Below, in pieces: positions 10,516-19,856 of a stretch of DNA of 64,000 bases. Positions within the stretch are counted from its first letter, which is position 1, and each line of letters starts with the position of its first letter. Location: assembly GCF_000684975.1 (NCBI RefSeq), contig NZ_BAXZ01000002.1:186001-250000 (forward strand), read 5' to 3'. Under the pieces are notes generated by a model that was not told the DNA's origin, made no database searches, and saw nothing but the letters and a program-made list of their open reading frames with translations. The stretch comes from Paraburkholderia acidipaludis NBRC 101816. GTDB lineage: Bacteria > Pseudomonadota > Gammaproteobacteria > Burkholderiales > Burkholderiaceae. The translations under genes were made by a program, and so were the position numbers.

Positions 10516-11277
10516 ATGTCAGTCCAGTCAAAGAAGGAACAGGTACAGGCGCTGCGCGAGCGCGGCTTCGTGGTGGTGCCGGGGCTCGTCTCGCCGGAGC
10601 GCTGCGAGGAACTGAAGCGCATCGGCGAGGCGCAACTGCGCGAGGCGGCCGCCCCCATCGAGTTCGAAGCCGATCTGCGCTATCCCGGCGCGCCCGTCTC
10701 GAAGGAGGCGCCGGGCGGCCATACGGTGCGGCGTCTGCTCGACGCGTACTCGCGCCATCCGCGTTTTCGCGAGTGGGCGGCGTCGCCCGAGATTGCCGGC
10801 TGGATGGAGGTGTATTTCGGGGAAACGCCGGTGCTGTCGCGCGCGCATCACAACTGCATGATGTCCAAGCATCCCGCCTACGGGAGCCTCACCGGATGGC
10901 ATCGCGACGTGCGCTACTGGTCGTTCGAACGCGACGATCTCGTTTCCGTCTGGCTGGCGCTCGGGCCCGAGACGGTGGAGAACGGCGGCCTCTGGTTCGT
11001 GCCGGGCTCGCAACAGGAGGCGTTTACCTCGGAGCGCTTCGACGCCTCCAAATTCTTCCGCGCGGACCTGCCCGAGAACCAGGCGTGGATCGACCGCGCG
11101 GTGTCGCCGACGCTGCAGACCGGCGACGTCGTCTTCTTTCACTGCAATACGCTGCACTCGGCGGGCCAGAACCAGACCGATCAGGTGAAGTTCTCGCTCG
11201 TGTTCACCTATCACGGCGCGAGCAACGTGCCGCTGCCGGGCACCCGTTCGGCGTCGTTGCCCGAAGTGTCGCTCTGA
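10516..11277 (+). CDS. Phytanoyl-CoA dioxygenase (PhyH) family protein
   Basis: Non-heme Fe(II)/2-oxoglutarate-dependent oxygenase, 253 residues. The facial triad is visible as His129-x-Asp131 (WHRDVRYW) and His214 (NTLHSAGQN); the double-stranded beta-helix is marked by NGGLWFVPGSQ. Substrates of bacterial PhyH proteins vary (phytanoyl-CoA, ectoine, halogenated substrates), and nothing here fixes it. The start is ATG 10516, preceded by GGAAG. It is transcribed alone and converges on the next small gene. Confidence 0.85.
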   Translation: MSVQSKKEQVQALRERGFVVVPGLVSPERCEELKRIGEAQLREAAAPIEFEADLRYPGAPVSKEAPGGHTVRRLLDAYSRHPRFREWAASPEIAGWMEVYFGETPVLSRAHHNCMMSKHPAYGSLTGWHRDVRYWSFERDDLVSVWLALGPETVENGGLWFVPGSQQEAFTSERFDASKFFRADLPENQAWIDRAVSPTLQTGDVVFFHCNTLHSAGQNQTDQVKFSLVFTYHGASNVPLPGTRSASLPEVSL

Positions 11278-11313
11278 GCGGAGCGCCGGGCGAAGGGCGG
11301 GCGCAAGCGGACC

Positions 11314-11520
11314 TTAGCGCCGCCGCCCCGAAGTGGCGAGTCCCGTGAGGCCGGCAATGGTCGCCACCACGCCGCCCGCGATCAGCCAGATCGTGCGGTC
11401 GGTGGGCGCGCCGGTGAACAGTCGTGACATGTCGTTCGCAAACGAATGGAACGACTGGCCGCCGAAATACAGCAGCACGACGCCGCAGGCGATCAGCGCG
11501 AACGAAAGCGCCTTGACCAT
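11314..11520 (-). CDS. DUF3185-type small membrane protein
   Basis: A 68-residue protein with two hydrophobic segments (about residues 4-21 and 42-62) flanking a polar loop, ending in SGRRR. It fits the small inner-membrane DUF3185 family of unknown function. The start is ATG 11520 (MVKALSFALI), preceded by AGAGG; the open frame extends 20 codons upstream without a better start. Confidence 0.65.
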   Translation of the reverse strand: MVKALSFALIACGVVLLYFGGQSFHSFANDMSRLFTGAPTDRTIWLIAGGVVATIAGLTGLATSGRRR

Positions 11521-11821
11521 GGGGAACCTCTTCGGTGGGACGGACGCCGCAGTGTAGGCGAGCGGCGTCGCGGCGTCCATGGGGGGCGCCGCTGCGGATC
11601 GTCCGCGCGGTTTTCTCGCGTCGCGCGCCGCACCGGTCCCCGTGCTTTTTCCCGCGTTTTTTCCCGCATAGTGGGCTTCTGCAGAGCGCGCGCGGATTGG
11701 CTACCATGGCAGCCTCCGCCGCGTCTTGCGCGCGGCGGACCGGCGCCGCACCCGCGCGCGGGGCGGCCGCCTTCACGTTGCCGGCCGCCCACTTCCCCCG
11801 TTTTCGTCAAGGATTCAATCA
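11521..11821. other. Divergent gap upstream of the aldo/keto reductase gene
   Basis: About 300 bases between divergent starts. It contains an 8-bp inverted repeat (GACGCCGC 11543-11550, GCGGCGTC 11570-11577) and otherwise nothing recognised. Confidence 0.3.
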
Positions 11822-12865
11822 ATGGCCTACGAAGCTGCTTCTGAGCGCTATTCGGAGATGCAATACCGTTTTTGCGGCAAGTCGGGACTCAAGCTGCCGG
11901 CGCTGTCGCTCGGCCTGTGGCACAACTTCGGCGACACCACGCCGATCTCGACGCAGCGCGAGATCCTGCGTACCGCGTTCGATCTGGGCATCACGCACTT
12001 CGATCTCGCCAACAACTACGGCCCGCCGTATGGCAGCGCCGAGACCAATTTCGGCCGCATCTTCAAGGATGACTTCCGCCCCTATCGCGACGAGCTGCTG
12101 ATCTCGTCGAAGGCCGGCTGGGACATGTGGCCCGGCCCCTACGGCCAGGGCGGCGGCTCGCGCAAGTACGTGCTGGCGAGCCTCGACCAGAGCTTGCAGC
12201 GCATGGGGCTCGACTACGTCGACATCTTCTACTCGCACCGTTTCGACGTGGAAACGCCGCTCGAAGAGACCGCCGGTGCGCTCGCGAGCGCCGTGCAGCA
12301 GGGCAAGGCGCTCTACGTCGGCATCTCGTCGTATTCGCCCGCGAAGACGCGCGAGATGGCGAAGCTGCTGGCCGAATACAAGGTGCCGCTGCTGATCCAT
12401 CAGCCGTCGTACAACATGCTCAACCGCTGGATCGAACGCGGCCTGCTCGATACGCTCGAGGAAGTCGGCGCGGGCAGCATCGCGTTCACGCCGCTCGCTC
12501 AAGGGTTGCTCACCAACAAGTATCTGAACGGCGTGCCGGCCGACGCGCGCGTGAACCGTCCGGGCGGCAGCTCGCTCAAGGGCGAGCACCTGAGCGCCGA
12601 GAACATCGGACACGTGAAGAAGCTCAACGAGATCGCCCAGCGCCGCGGCCAGAGCCTCGCGCAGATGGCCATCGCATGGACGCTGCGCGGCGGCCGGGTG
12701 ACTTCGGCGCTGATCGGCGCGAGCCGCGCGGAGCAGGTGCGCGAGAACGCGGCTGCGCTGAAGAATCTCGAGTTCTCGCCGGAGGAACTCGCGGAGATCG
12801 ACCGCTACGCCATGGAAGGCGGCGTCAATCTTTGGGAAAAACCGTCCACGGATCAGCCCATCTGA
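11822..12865 (+). CDS. Aldo/keto reductase, L-glyceraldehyde-3-phosphate reductase (YghZ) type
   Basis: NADPH-dependent cytoplasmic reductase of the AKR14 (YghZ/GpR) kind, which in E. coli reduces L-glyceraldehyde 3-phosphate and methylglyoxal. It is 347 residues. The catalytic tetrad is Asp61, Tyr66, Lys97 and His139. SYNMLNRWIERGLL and the cofactor-binding GASRAEQVREN near the C-terminus match the group. Start ATG 11822 follows an AAGGA element. It stands as a single gene with its own terminator. Confidence 0.9.
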   Translation: MAYEAASERYSEMQYRFCGKSGLKLPALSLGLWHNFGDTTPISTQREILRTAFDLGITHFDLANNYGPPYGSAETNFGRIFKDDFRPYRDELLISSKAGWDMWPGPYGQGGGSRKYVLASLDQSLQRMGLDYVDIFYSHRFDVETPLEETAGALASAVQQGKALYVGISSYSPAKTREMAKLLAEYKVPLLIHQPSYNMLNRWIERGLLDTLEEVGAGSIAFTPLAQGLLTNKYLNGVPADARVNRPGGSSLKGEHLSAENIGHVKKLNEIAQRRGQSLAQMAIAWTLRGGRVTSALIGASRAEQVRENAAALKNLEFSPEELAEIDRYAMEGGVNLWEKPSTDQPI

Positions 12866-12886
12866 TTCGCGTCGTATCGGTTCTGG

Positions 12887-12913
12887 ACGCCTCGCGCACG
12901 CGGGGCGTTTTTT
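12887..12913 (+). terminator. Terminator of the aldo/keto reductase gene
   Basis: An 8-9 bp stem built from ACGCC (12887-12891) and GGCGT (12904-12908) plus inner pairs and a GCAC loop, followed by six T's, 22 bases after the stop. Confidence 0.8.
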
Positions 12914-13006
12914 CTTATTACGGCCCATTACAACGGCCGGCGCGATTCTTCGCGCTGTCATGCTCCGCTGCTAACGTCGCCGCAGTCTTTGCCGCGAGGA
13001 GAGCCG

Positions 13007-13996
13007 ATGGAGCCCACGATCGCCGACCGAACCGCCGCTGCCGGCACCCGTGCGCGGGCTGCGATGCAGCAGCCCGATATTCGCGCGAATGCCGCGATGC
13101 TGGTTTTCGCGGGGCTCGCGCTCGCCTGGCAGCTGGCGGGATTGCCGCTCGTTGTGCGCGCATCGGGTGGGCCGTCGCTGGCGCTGCTCGCGACGCTCGT
13201 GCCGGTGGTGCTTGCCACGCCGGTCCACTGGGGCTTGATTCACGAGGGCATACACGGCCAGTTGCTGCGCGATCGGCGCGCGAACGAGACGCTCGCGCGG
13301 CTTCTCGCGATCGGACTTGCCATGCCGTTCGATGCGGTTCGTTTCGGACACCTGATGCATCATCGCTTCACGCGCGAGCCGTTCGACCGTCCCGACGTGG
13401 ACGACGCTACCGAGCCGCGCTGGCGCAAGCGGCTTGCGTATTACGTGCGCCTGTTCGGCGGCCTTTACCTGGGTGAACTGATCGTACCGCTCGTGGCCTT
13501 CCTGCCGGAGCGGCGCGCGCGCGAGCTGATCGCACGCGGCGTGGGCGCACACGGCGCCGAGGGCGCGCAGGTTCAGCGGCTTTTCGCCAACCATGCCGGC
13601 GACGCAAGGAAGCGCCGCCAGGCGCGCCGCGACTGGCTGGGCTCATGCGTGCTCTATGCGCTTGCGTTTGCGCTGTACGGCAAGGCCTGGCCGGTTCTGC
13701 TGGTAACGATGTGGCTGCGCGGCTTGTGGCTTTCGATGGCCGACAACCTGCCGCACTATGGCGTCGCGCTCGACGAGCCGGGGCGGGCGCGCGACTTCCG
13801 CTTGCCGCGCGGGATCGGCGCGATGTTGATGAACCATCATTTGCATCGCCAGCATCACCTGCATCCGACGATGCCGTGGACGGCGCTGCCGACGCTCGCG
13901 CGCGCGGAAGGCGAGAATCCGGGTGAGCGCCCCGCGTATTTTCGCGCGGCGCTGCGGCAACTGCGCGGACTACAGCCGGGAAACCGCGTGCACTGA
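13007..13996 (+). CDS. Membrane fatty acid desaturase family protein
   Basis: Integral-membrane di-iron desaturase/hydroxylase, 329 residues. The three histidine clusters are HEGIH (79-83), HLMHH (115-119) and HRQHH (280-284). Hydrophobic segments lie at about 30-50, 58-75, 95-110, 150-168 and 212-245. Start ATG 13007 follows GAGGAG (about 12996-13001); an upstream TTG in frame is less likely. The substrate (fatty acid, carotenoid or alkane-like) cannot be told from the sequence. Confidence 0.85.
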   Translation: MEPTIADRTAAAGTRARAAMQQPDIRANAAMLVFAGLALAWQLAGLPLVVRASGGPSLALLATLVPVVLATPVHWGLIHEGIHGQLLRDRRANETLARLLAIGLAMPFDAVRFGHLMHHRFTREPFDRPDVDDATEPRWRKRLAYYVRLFGGLYLGELIVPLVAFLPERRARELIARGVGAHGAEGAQVQRLFANHAGDARKRRQARRDWLGSCVLYALAFALYGKAWPVLLVTMWLRGLWLSMADNLPHYGVALDEPGRARDFRLPRGIGAMLMNHHLHRQHHLHPTMPWTALPTLARAEGENPGERPAYFRAALRQLRGLQPGNRVH

Positions 13997-14091
13997 AGCG
14001 CGTCCGCGGCTCGCAGTCAGGCCGAAGTCAAACCGCAGTCAACCCGCACGCGGCGCAACGAGCGGCGCGTGCGACGTCTTCCGGCAGGCCG

Positions 14092-14277
14092 CTACATCAG
14101 CGCGGGCAGGGTTTCGACAAGGGCAACGGCTACCAGCGCGCCAAGCAACGCGCCGATCACGCGCAGCGTGTTGTGCCGGAATTCGGTTGAGCAAGGCAGC
14201 GCGCCAAGAAAGAGGGCGCCGGCGAGGGCCATCGGGATGATCATCACGAAGTCGCCGATCGTGAAATAACCTTCCAT
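14092..14277 (-). CDS. Small two-helix membrane protein
   Basis: An unrecognised 61-residue protein with two hydrophobic helices (about 8-27 and 38-58) joined by the polar turn STEFRHNTLR. It starts at ATG 14277 behind a clear AAGGAGA. The good ribosome binding site and normal codon use support a real gene. No family recognised. Confidence 0.6.
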   Translation of the reverse strand: MEGYFTIGDFVMIIPMALAGALFLGALPCSTEFRHNTLRVIGALLGALVAVALVETLPALM

Positions 14278-14436
14278 GCTCGTCTCCTTTCTGAGGCTGG
14301 TGTTCGCCGATGAGGCGCCCAGCCTTCAATGAGTATAGGAGAGGGTTGGCAACGAGGCGGCTACGGTGTGCGCTGCATCGCCTGGGTTACGAATGCCTTT
14401 CGCGTCGAGGCGGCACCAGGCGGCCGGCGTTCGGCG

Positions 14437-15687
14437 TCAAGCCGTTCCGGCCAGCTCGCGCCGGCGCAGCGTCCACGCTCCGCCCAGGCCCGCGACCAGC
14501 AGCACGGCCACCATCCCCGCGACGCCCGGCCAGCCGCCCGTTGCCCAGAAGTGCCCGCCAATCGAGCCCATGATGCTCGACCCGAGGTAATAGGCGAGCA
14601 AATACAATGCCGCGGCCTGGCCCTTGGCCTCGCGCGCGAGCCGGCCGACCCAGCCGCTGGCCACGGAGTGCCCGGCGAAGAAGCCGATCGTGAGGCAGCC
14701 AATGCCGCTGGCGATCAGCGCGAGCGGCGTGAAGAGCGTGAGCACGACGCCTGCGAGCATGATCGCGAGACTTGCGATCAGGACGCGTCCGCGGCCGAAC
14801 GTGTCGGCCATGCGGCCCGACCATGGCGAGGCGACCACGCCCGTCAGATAGACGATGAAGATCGCGCCGATGGCGGACTGGCTCAGGTGGTAGGGCGCGG
14901 CGATGAGTCGGTAGCCGATGTAGTTGTAGAGCGTGACGAAGCTGCCCATCAGCGCGAAGCCCATGGCGAACAGCACGGGCAGGCCGGGCCGCGCGAACTG
15001 CTGGAGGAGCGCGGCGCGGTGATGGGCGAAGCCAAGACCCTTCTTCGGCACGAAGTGGCGCGACGGGGGCAGCAGCGCGCGAAACGCGAGCATCGAGGCG
15101 ATGCCGAGCGCACCGATCGCGCCGACGGCCACGCGCCAGCCGAACAGATCGGTGAGGACGCCCGTGATGACGCGCCCGGCCATCCCGCCAATGGCGGTGC
15201 CGCCGACATAGAGGCCCATGGCGAGGCCGAGACCGTCGGGGTGCATCTCTTCGGCGAGCCAGGCCATGGCGACCGCGGGCACGCCGCCTAGCGCGAGGCC
15301 TTCGAGCGTGCGCAGCACCAGCAGTTCGTGCCAGTGCGGCACGAATGCGGCCGCGAGCGTGAGCAGCGCCGACGCGCTGAGCGAAGCGGTCATCATGGCG
15401 CGCCGGCTCCAGCCTTCGGAAACGAAGCCGGCGATGAAGATCGCGCCCGCGAGCGCGGCGGTGCTGAGCGAAAGCGAGAGGCTGCTTTGGGCGGGACTCA
15501 CGCCGAATGCCTGCGAGAACGCGGGCAGGAGCGGCTGCACGCAGTAGAGCAGCGAGAAGGTCGCGTAGCCCGCGAACAGCAGCGCGAGACAGGCGCGCCA
15601 ATAGGCACGCGAGCCTCGTTCGAGATACGGTGCGGTCGACGGCGAGGGGGCCGTGGAATTGCGATCGGCGCCCGGTGAAACGGTCAC
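14437..15687 (-). CDS. MFS transporter, YnfM/arabinose-exporter-like
   Basis: A 12-helix major facilitator, 416 residues. The N-terminal half has the helix 4 proline-containing region LALGGVPAVAMAWLAEEM and the loop 2-3 variant EGWSRR; the second half has SGRMADTFGRGRVL. It resembles YnfM-type exporters of unknown substrate. GTG 15687 is chosen as start because GGAGA lies seven bases before it; the frame stays open another 73 codons, but that part is arginine-rich and unlike a transporter N-terminus. Confidence 0.85.
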   Translation of the reverse strand: MTVSPGADRNSTAPSPSTAPYLERGSRAYWRACLALLFAGYATFSLLYCVQPLLPAFSQAFGVSPAQSSLSLSLSTAALAGAIFIAGFVSEGWSRRAMMTASLSASALLTLAAAFVPHWHELLVLRTLEGLALGGVPAVAMAWLAEEMHPDGLGLAMGLYVGGTAIGGMAGRVITGVLTDLFGWRVAVGAIGALGIASMLAFRALLPPSRHFVPKKGLGFAHHRAALLQQFARPGLPVLFAMGFALMGSFVTLYNYIGYRLIAAPYHLSQSAIGAIFIVYLTGVVASPWSGRMADTFGRGRVLIASLAIMLAGVVLTLFTPLALIASGIGCLTIGFFAGHSVASGWVGRLAREAKGQAAALYLLAYYLGSSIMGSIGGHFWATGGWPGVAGMVAVLLVAGLGGAWTLRRRELAGTA

Positions 15688-16077
15688 GGCAAGGTCTCCG
15701 AAAGATAACAAAGGCGCAACGATACGCCAGTTGTGTGAATCGCGACGCCGGGGCCGCAGCGCCGGCGGTTCGAAGAGATGACTTAATCGTCTGCTATGGT
15801 TCGTCTCTTGTAAGAAAAGCGGCCGATTCGGGCACCTGATCATGCCGGCACGAACATGGGGCAGAGGATTCACCCCCCTAATTTTTTGCTTTGCGCGCAG
15901 GCCCAAACAGGCAACAATGCGTTAACCGGTCCGGCCTGACGCGCATGGCGCGCGCAAAACGGCAGGCCGCCGGCGTTGGTATGGATGTGAGCACAACCGT
16001 TGGTGCCCACAGGCCTGGTTCAGCAAATTGACCGGCGTTTCACGCAGGAAAGCCGGCATGGAGAACGGGGAAACATC
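15688..16077. other. Divergent regulatory gap
   Basis: About 390 bases between the leftward MFS gene and the rightward small gene. It contains an imperfect inverted repeat (AAGAGATGA near 15773-15781 with TCGTCTCTT at 15801-15809) that could be an operator, and an AT-rich run near 15880-15900. No gene seen. Confidence 0.3.
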
Positions 16078-16290
16078 ATGCAAGTCGGTTCTATCGTCCG
16101 CACTGTCCACATCGCCGTCCCGCATGGCGCGCGGGGCATCGTGATGCGCATTCTCGGCAATATGGCCATGGTCACCTGGTACATCGGCGAGCCTGGCGCA
16201 TCGAAGCAGCTCAACACCGAACCCTTTTTTCTGGAAGACCTGATCGACACGGGCGAGCACGTCCTGCCGGCGGGTTCGCTCGTGCATTGA
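16078..16290 (+). CDS. Conserved-looking 70-residue hypothetical protein
   Basis: A small soluble protein, no signal peptide. The pattern VGSIVRTVHIAVPHGARG, then GNMAMVTWY, suggests a small beta-barrel (SH3/KOW-like) fold, an inference from alternating hydrophobics and glycines only. ATG 16078 follows GGGGA; the frame is open a further 26 codons upstream. A strong GC hairpin follows 21 bases after the stop. Confidence 0.6.
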   Translation: MQVGSIVRTVHIAVPHGARGIVMRILGNMAMVTWYIGEPGASKQLNTEPFFLEDLIDTGEHVLPAGSLVH

Positions 16291-16311
16291 CACTGGCAGG
16301 TTGAAGCCGGC

Positions 16312-16334
16312 GCCGGGCGCGCGACGCGCCCGGC
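16312..16334 (+). terminator. GC-rich hairpin after the 70-residue gene
   Basis: A perfect 10-bp stem (GCCGGGCGCG 16312-16321, CGCGCCCGGC 16325-16334) with a CGA loop. No T-run follows, so it may be a Rho-dependent end or an mRNA-stabilising hairpin. Confidence 0.4.
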
Positions 16335-16389
16335 AGCAGAACGATCGTATTACTCGCCCAGCCGGCCCGCAGAAGGCACAATTGCGGGT

Positions 16390-17442
16390 ATGACTCTCGA
16401 TCCCTCTTCTCAACCTCCTTTCCCCGACGACACTCCCGCGTCGCCGGCTTCCCCGTCTGCACCCTACGCAAGACTCACGCCCGAATGCGTGCTCGACGCC
16501 GTCGACAGCGTGCTGATGCCGGCCGGCCGCCGCACGGACGGCCGCATGCTCGCGCTCAACAGCTACGAGAACCGCGTCTACCAGGTGGGCGTGGAGGACG
16601 AGGCGCCTATCGTCGCGAAGTTCTATCGTCCCGAGCGCTGGTCGGACGAGGCGATCCTCGAAGAGCATGCCTTCGTCGCCGAACTCGCCGCGCGCGAGAT
16701 TCCGGCCGTGCCGGCGCTCGCCTTCGAAGGCCGCACGCTGCACAGCTTCGAGGGCTTTCGCTTTTCCCTGTTCGAGCGGCGCGGCGGCCGCGCGCCCGAT
16801 CTGGACCGCAGCGATACGCTCGAATGGCTTGGCCGTTTCATCGGCCGCATTCATGCCGTGGGTGCGCTCACGCCGTATCGCGCGCGGCCCACGCTCGACA
16901 TCCAGACCTTCGGCTACGAACCGCGCGACTATCTGATCGGGCAGGGCTTCGTGCCCGCCGACGTGCGCGGCGCCTGGGAGGCGGCCGCGAATCTCGCGCT
17001 GGAAGGCGCCGAGGCCGCGTTCGAGCGCGCGGGCGAGGTGCGCACGCTGCGCCTGCACGGCGACTGCCACCCGAGCAACGTGCTGTGGACCGATGCCGGA
17101 CCGCATTTCGTCGACTTCGACGACAGCCGCATGGGTCCCGCTATCCAGGATTTATGGCTGCTGCTGCCGGGCGATCGCGCGGGGGCGTCGCGCGCGCTCG
17201 CGGACCTGCTCGCGGGCTACGAGGACTTCGCGGAATTCGAGCCGCGCGAGCTCCATCTGATCGAGGCGCTGCGCACGCTGCGGCTCCTGCATTACTCGGC
17301 GTGGCTGGCGCGGCGCTGGCACGATCCGGCGTTCCCTGCCGCCTTTCCGTGGTTCAACACGCAACGCTACTGGGAAGAGCGCATTCTCGAGTTGCGCGAA
17401 CAGATCGGCGCGATGCAGGAAGGGCCGCTCTGGCCGGTGTGA
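16390..17442 (+). CDS. srkA: Stress response serine/threonine kinase SrkA (YihE/RdoA)
   Basis: Cytoplasmic Ser/Thr kinase of the choline-kinase-like fold that protects against oxidative and envelope stress in E. coli. It is 350 residues; E. coli has about 328, and the difference is a proline-rich N-terminal extension. Visible motifs are the ATP-binding lysine in VAKFYRP (Lys77), the catalytic loop LHGDCHPSN (Asp225, Asn230) and the metal-binding VDFDDS (Asp242). In E. coli it is followed by dsbA; here the next gene is convergent and unrelated. Confidence 0.9.
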   Translation: MTLDPSSQPPFPDDTPASPASPSAPYARLTPECVLDAVDSVLMPAGRRTDGRMLALNSYENRVYQVGVEDEAPIVAKFYRPERWSDEAILEEHAFVAELAAREIPAVPALAFEGRTLHSFEGFRFSLFERRGGRAPDLDRSDTLEWLGRFIGRIHAVGALTPYRARPTLDIQTFGYEPRDYLIGQGFVPADVRGAWEAAANLALEGAEAAFERAGEVRTLRLHGDCHPSNVLWTDAGPHFVDFDDSRMGPAIQDLWLLLPGDRAGASRALADLLAGYEDFAEFEPRELHLIEALRTLRLLHYSAWLARRWHDPAFPAAFPWFNTQRYWEERILELREQIGAMQEGPLWPV

Positions 17443-17471
17443 GGCCGGCGTGAGACCGGCGTGAGACCGCT
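17439..17471 (+). repeat. Three tandem 11-bp repeats at the srkA stop codon
   Basis: GTGAGGCCGGC, GTGAGACCGGC and GTGAGACCGCT follow each other directly, starting inside the srkA stop codon. A GGCCGGC-rich palindrome follows in the convergent gap. Confidence 0.7.
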
Positions 17472-17509
17472 GCTGGCCGGCTCTCGGCCGGCTGTCTCCC
17501 GTTTGTCTC

Positions 17510-19453
17510 TCATTGCGAGCTTGCCGCGCGTACCGGCTGCCCGGTCGCGGCGGTGTTCGTCGTCGGCTTGATGATCCACTGCGCGCGCAGGTCGCGCGAC
17601 ATCGTTTCGAACGCCGGACGCATTTGCGTGAATTCGTCGGGCGTGCAGACGTCGCTCGCGAAATGCGTGCGCCCCGTGCGCGTGACGCGCAGCACGTTCG
17701 TCGCCGGATCGAGTGTGTACTCCGAACTGAAGTCGACGTAGGCATTTTCGGCGTGCTGCGGCGTGGGCACGTCCAGCACGCGCATGCCCGCCGGCAGCGC
17801 GATGCGCGCGCGTTCGGTGGCCACGAAGTTGCGGCACACGAACGGCTGCGTGCGGCGCGGCTCGCCCAGCCAGTAGCGCAGGTTCGCGTCGAGCCCGCCC
17901 ACGAAGCTCGTGAGCGCCGGGACGGGCGTGGTCATCTCCGGGTCGACGAAGCCGTCCAGCTGGCCCGTGAGCATGAGCACGAGCGGGCCGCTCGTCGCTT
18001 CGAGCGGGCTCGTCGCGATCGTTGCCGTGCCGCGCAGGTTCGCGTTGTGCAGTTCCCACTGCAGCGATTCTTCGCGTTGCGCGGGCGTTTGCAGACGCAG
18101 CACGCTGCGCGTCTGCTCGGCGGCCCAGCCGGTTGCCTGCAGGCGGAACACGAAGTGTGCGGAGCCGTCGGGCGCGACGGTGATGTCGAGGTCGCTCTCG
18201 CGCGTCGTCGATGCCGTGGCCGGTGTGCGTATGCGCGTGCCGTCGCCCGCGAGCACCGCCACGCGGTCCATGTCGGTGGAGGGCAAGAAGCCGAACTCGA
18301 TGTTGTTCGCCGTGGAGTCGGCGAACAGCTGCAGATCGGGCAGCCAGGTGATGACGTGGTTGATCACGCCGAAGCCCGGCACGTCGGGCAGCGTGTAGAC
18401 CGTGCCGCTGTTGACCAGCGCGGGCTCGCTCTTCACGCCCACTGCGGCCAGCAGCGCGCCGTAGAGCGCCACGTGATCCTTGCAGTCGCCGTAGCGGTTG
18501 GCAAGGATGTCCGTGGCGCGGTGCGGCACGATCTCGCCGCGTCCGATATTGATCGCTACGTAGCGGATATTGCGGCGCACCCAGTCGTAGAGCGTCTGCG
18601 CCTTCGCTCGCGGTGTCGCGTCGTGTTCGGTGAGGCGCTTCGCGAATGCGACGAGCGACGGATCGCGCGCGCCCGGATCGGCCGCCGACTCGCGATACAC
18701 CGCCGCGAACGCCGCATAGTCGGGAAAGGTCGAGACCATGAGCCGGTCGCCATAGCTTACGTAGGAAACCGAACCGTATTCGAGGCGCCCGAAATTCGCC
18801 TTGTCGTAGCGGAATTCGTAGCGCGTGCGCTCGCCCGAGGTTCGCGGCGGCAGCGCCGTGAAGCCGCGCGCGTCGGCATAGAGCGGTTCCGAGGCGGGCA
18901 TGTCGTAGATCACGCGGAAGTCGCGCGTGGGCGCGAGGTCGGGCGGCGTGAAGTCGCTGAACCAGCCCGCCACGACCGGCGTGCGCTGCGTCTTGCGATA
19001 GGTGAGGTGCACGCGGGCGCCGGGCTCGACGGCCGGGAACACGATGACCTTGTCCTCCACGTCCTGGAACATCGGCGCGTCGAAGGAGCGCACTTCCTGG
19101 ACGTCGCGGATCTGCCCGGGCTGCACGTCGTGGCGGCCGCCGTGGGCGTCCTCGGTCCAGGCGTCCAGCACCTCGACGTCGGCCATTTCGCGGTTGAACC
19201 AGATGTAGTACTGGCCGGCGCGCTCGACGCCCGCTTCCGTGTTCACGCGCAGCGTGAGCTTGTCCAGCTTGATGAACGAGCCGTCCTTGTTGACGGTGTA
19301 GGTCTGCGTTTCCGACTCGTTGGTATAGGGTGCCTGCGCGTTGTCGTCGGGCAGGGCCGCACTGGGCACATTCGGCGCGTTGGCCGCACGGGTCGCGTGC
19401 GCCGCCGCGCCGGCAAGGGCAATGCATAGCGCGATCAGGTGGGCGAGGCGCAT
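17510..19453 (-). CDS. Secreted DUF3857 and transglutaminase-like domain protein
   Basis: A 647-residue exported protein. It has a signal peptide (residues 1-20, ending AHA), an N-terminal DUF3857 domain (about 60-220) and a transglutaminase-like cysteine-protease core with Cys324 (RYGDCKDH), His366 (INHVITW) and Asp379 (FADST). A C-terminal beta-rich DUF2569/3858-like part follows. Proteins of this build are predicted periplasmic; their substrates are not established. It is monocistronic and convergent with srkA. Confidence 0.85.
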   Translation of the reverse strand: MRLAHLIALCIALAGAAAHATRAANAPNVPSAALPDDNAQAPYTNESETQTYTVNKDGSFIKLDKLTLRVNTEAGVERAGQYYIWFNREMADVEVLDAWTEDAHGGRHDVQPGQIRDVQEVRSFDAPMFQDVEDKVIVFPAVEPGARVHLTYRKTQRTPVVAGWFSDFTPPDLAPTRDFRVIYDMPASEPLYADARGFTALPPRTSGERTRYEFRYDKANFGRLEYGSVSYVSYGDRLMVSTFPDYAAFAAVYRESAADPGARDPSLVAFAKRLTEHDATPRAKAQTLYDWVRRNIRYVAINIGRGEIVPHRATDILANRYGDCKDHVALYGALLAAVGVKSEPALVNSGTVYTLPDVPGFGVINHVITWLPDLQLFADSTANNIEFGFLPSTDMDRVAVLAGDGTRIRTPATASTTRESDLDITVAPDGSAHFVFRLQATGWAAEQTRSVLRLQTPAQREESLQWELHNANLRGTATIATSPLEATSGPLVLMLTGQLDGFVDPEMTTPVPALTSFVGGLDANLRYWLGEPRRTQPFVCRNFVATERARIALPAGMRVLDVPTPQHAENAYVDFSSEYTLDPATNVLRVTRTGRTHFASDVCTPDEFTQMRPAFETMSRDLRAQWIIKPTTNTAATGQPVRAASSQ

Positions 19454-19856
19454 GGGCGTGTTCGTGCGGTTGGCAACGGATGTGTGGGGGGCACGGCTGT
19501 CGAACGCAACGTTCCCACTTAAAAGTCACGCGATCCGCTTGTCAAGCGGGCGCCGCGCACAACGCCGGAGGTCGCGTTGCGGGCGCGGCCAATGGGGACT
19601 CCTTTCGATCGTGTAATGGTGCGGACAGGCGCATGGGGCCGTGTTGCGCGGTCTCGTTGGTCGCTGCCGGGGGCTGCTGGACCTGGGGGCATCCCATATG
19701 CATAGATGTCTCATATTGCCAACGCCTGCGGTGGGGACTAAGGTTCCGGGCAGTCGCTCTGCGACATTTAAGCGCACCGTACATCCAGCCAGGTGGGGTG
19801 CGCGGCTCGATGTAGCCACACGCAATTACCCACACGCCCCAGAACAGGAGACCAAA
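19454..19856. other. Divergent gap before the oxalate/formate-type carrier
   Basis: About 400 bases without a gene. A short AT-rich part near 19696-19720 (CATATGCATAGATG) is the likeliest promoter or operator region for the carrier gene. Nothing else recognised. Confidence 0.4.

Noticed and set aside
17513..19429. A 638-codon plus-strand frame opposite the transglutaminase-like gene.
   Set aside because: Antisense shadow with low complexity; the minus-strand protein has a signal peptide and catalytic residues.
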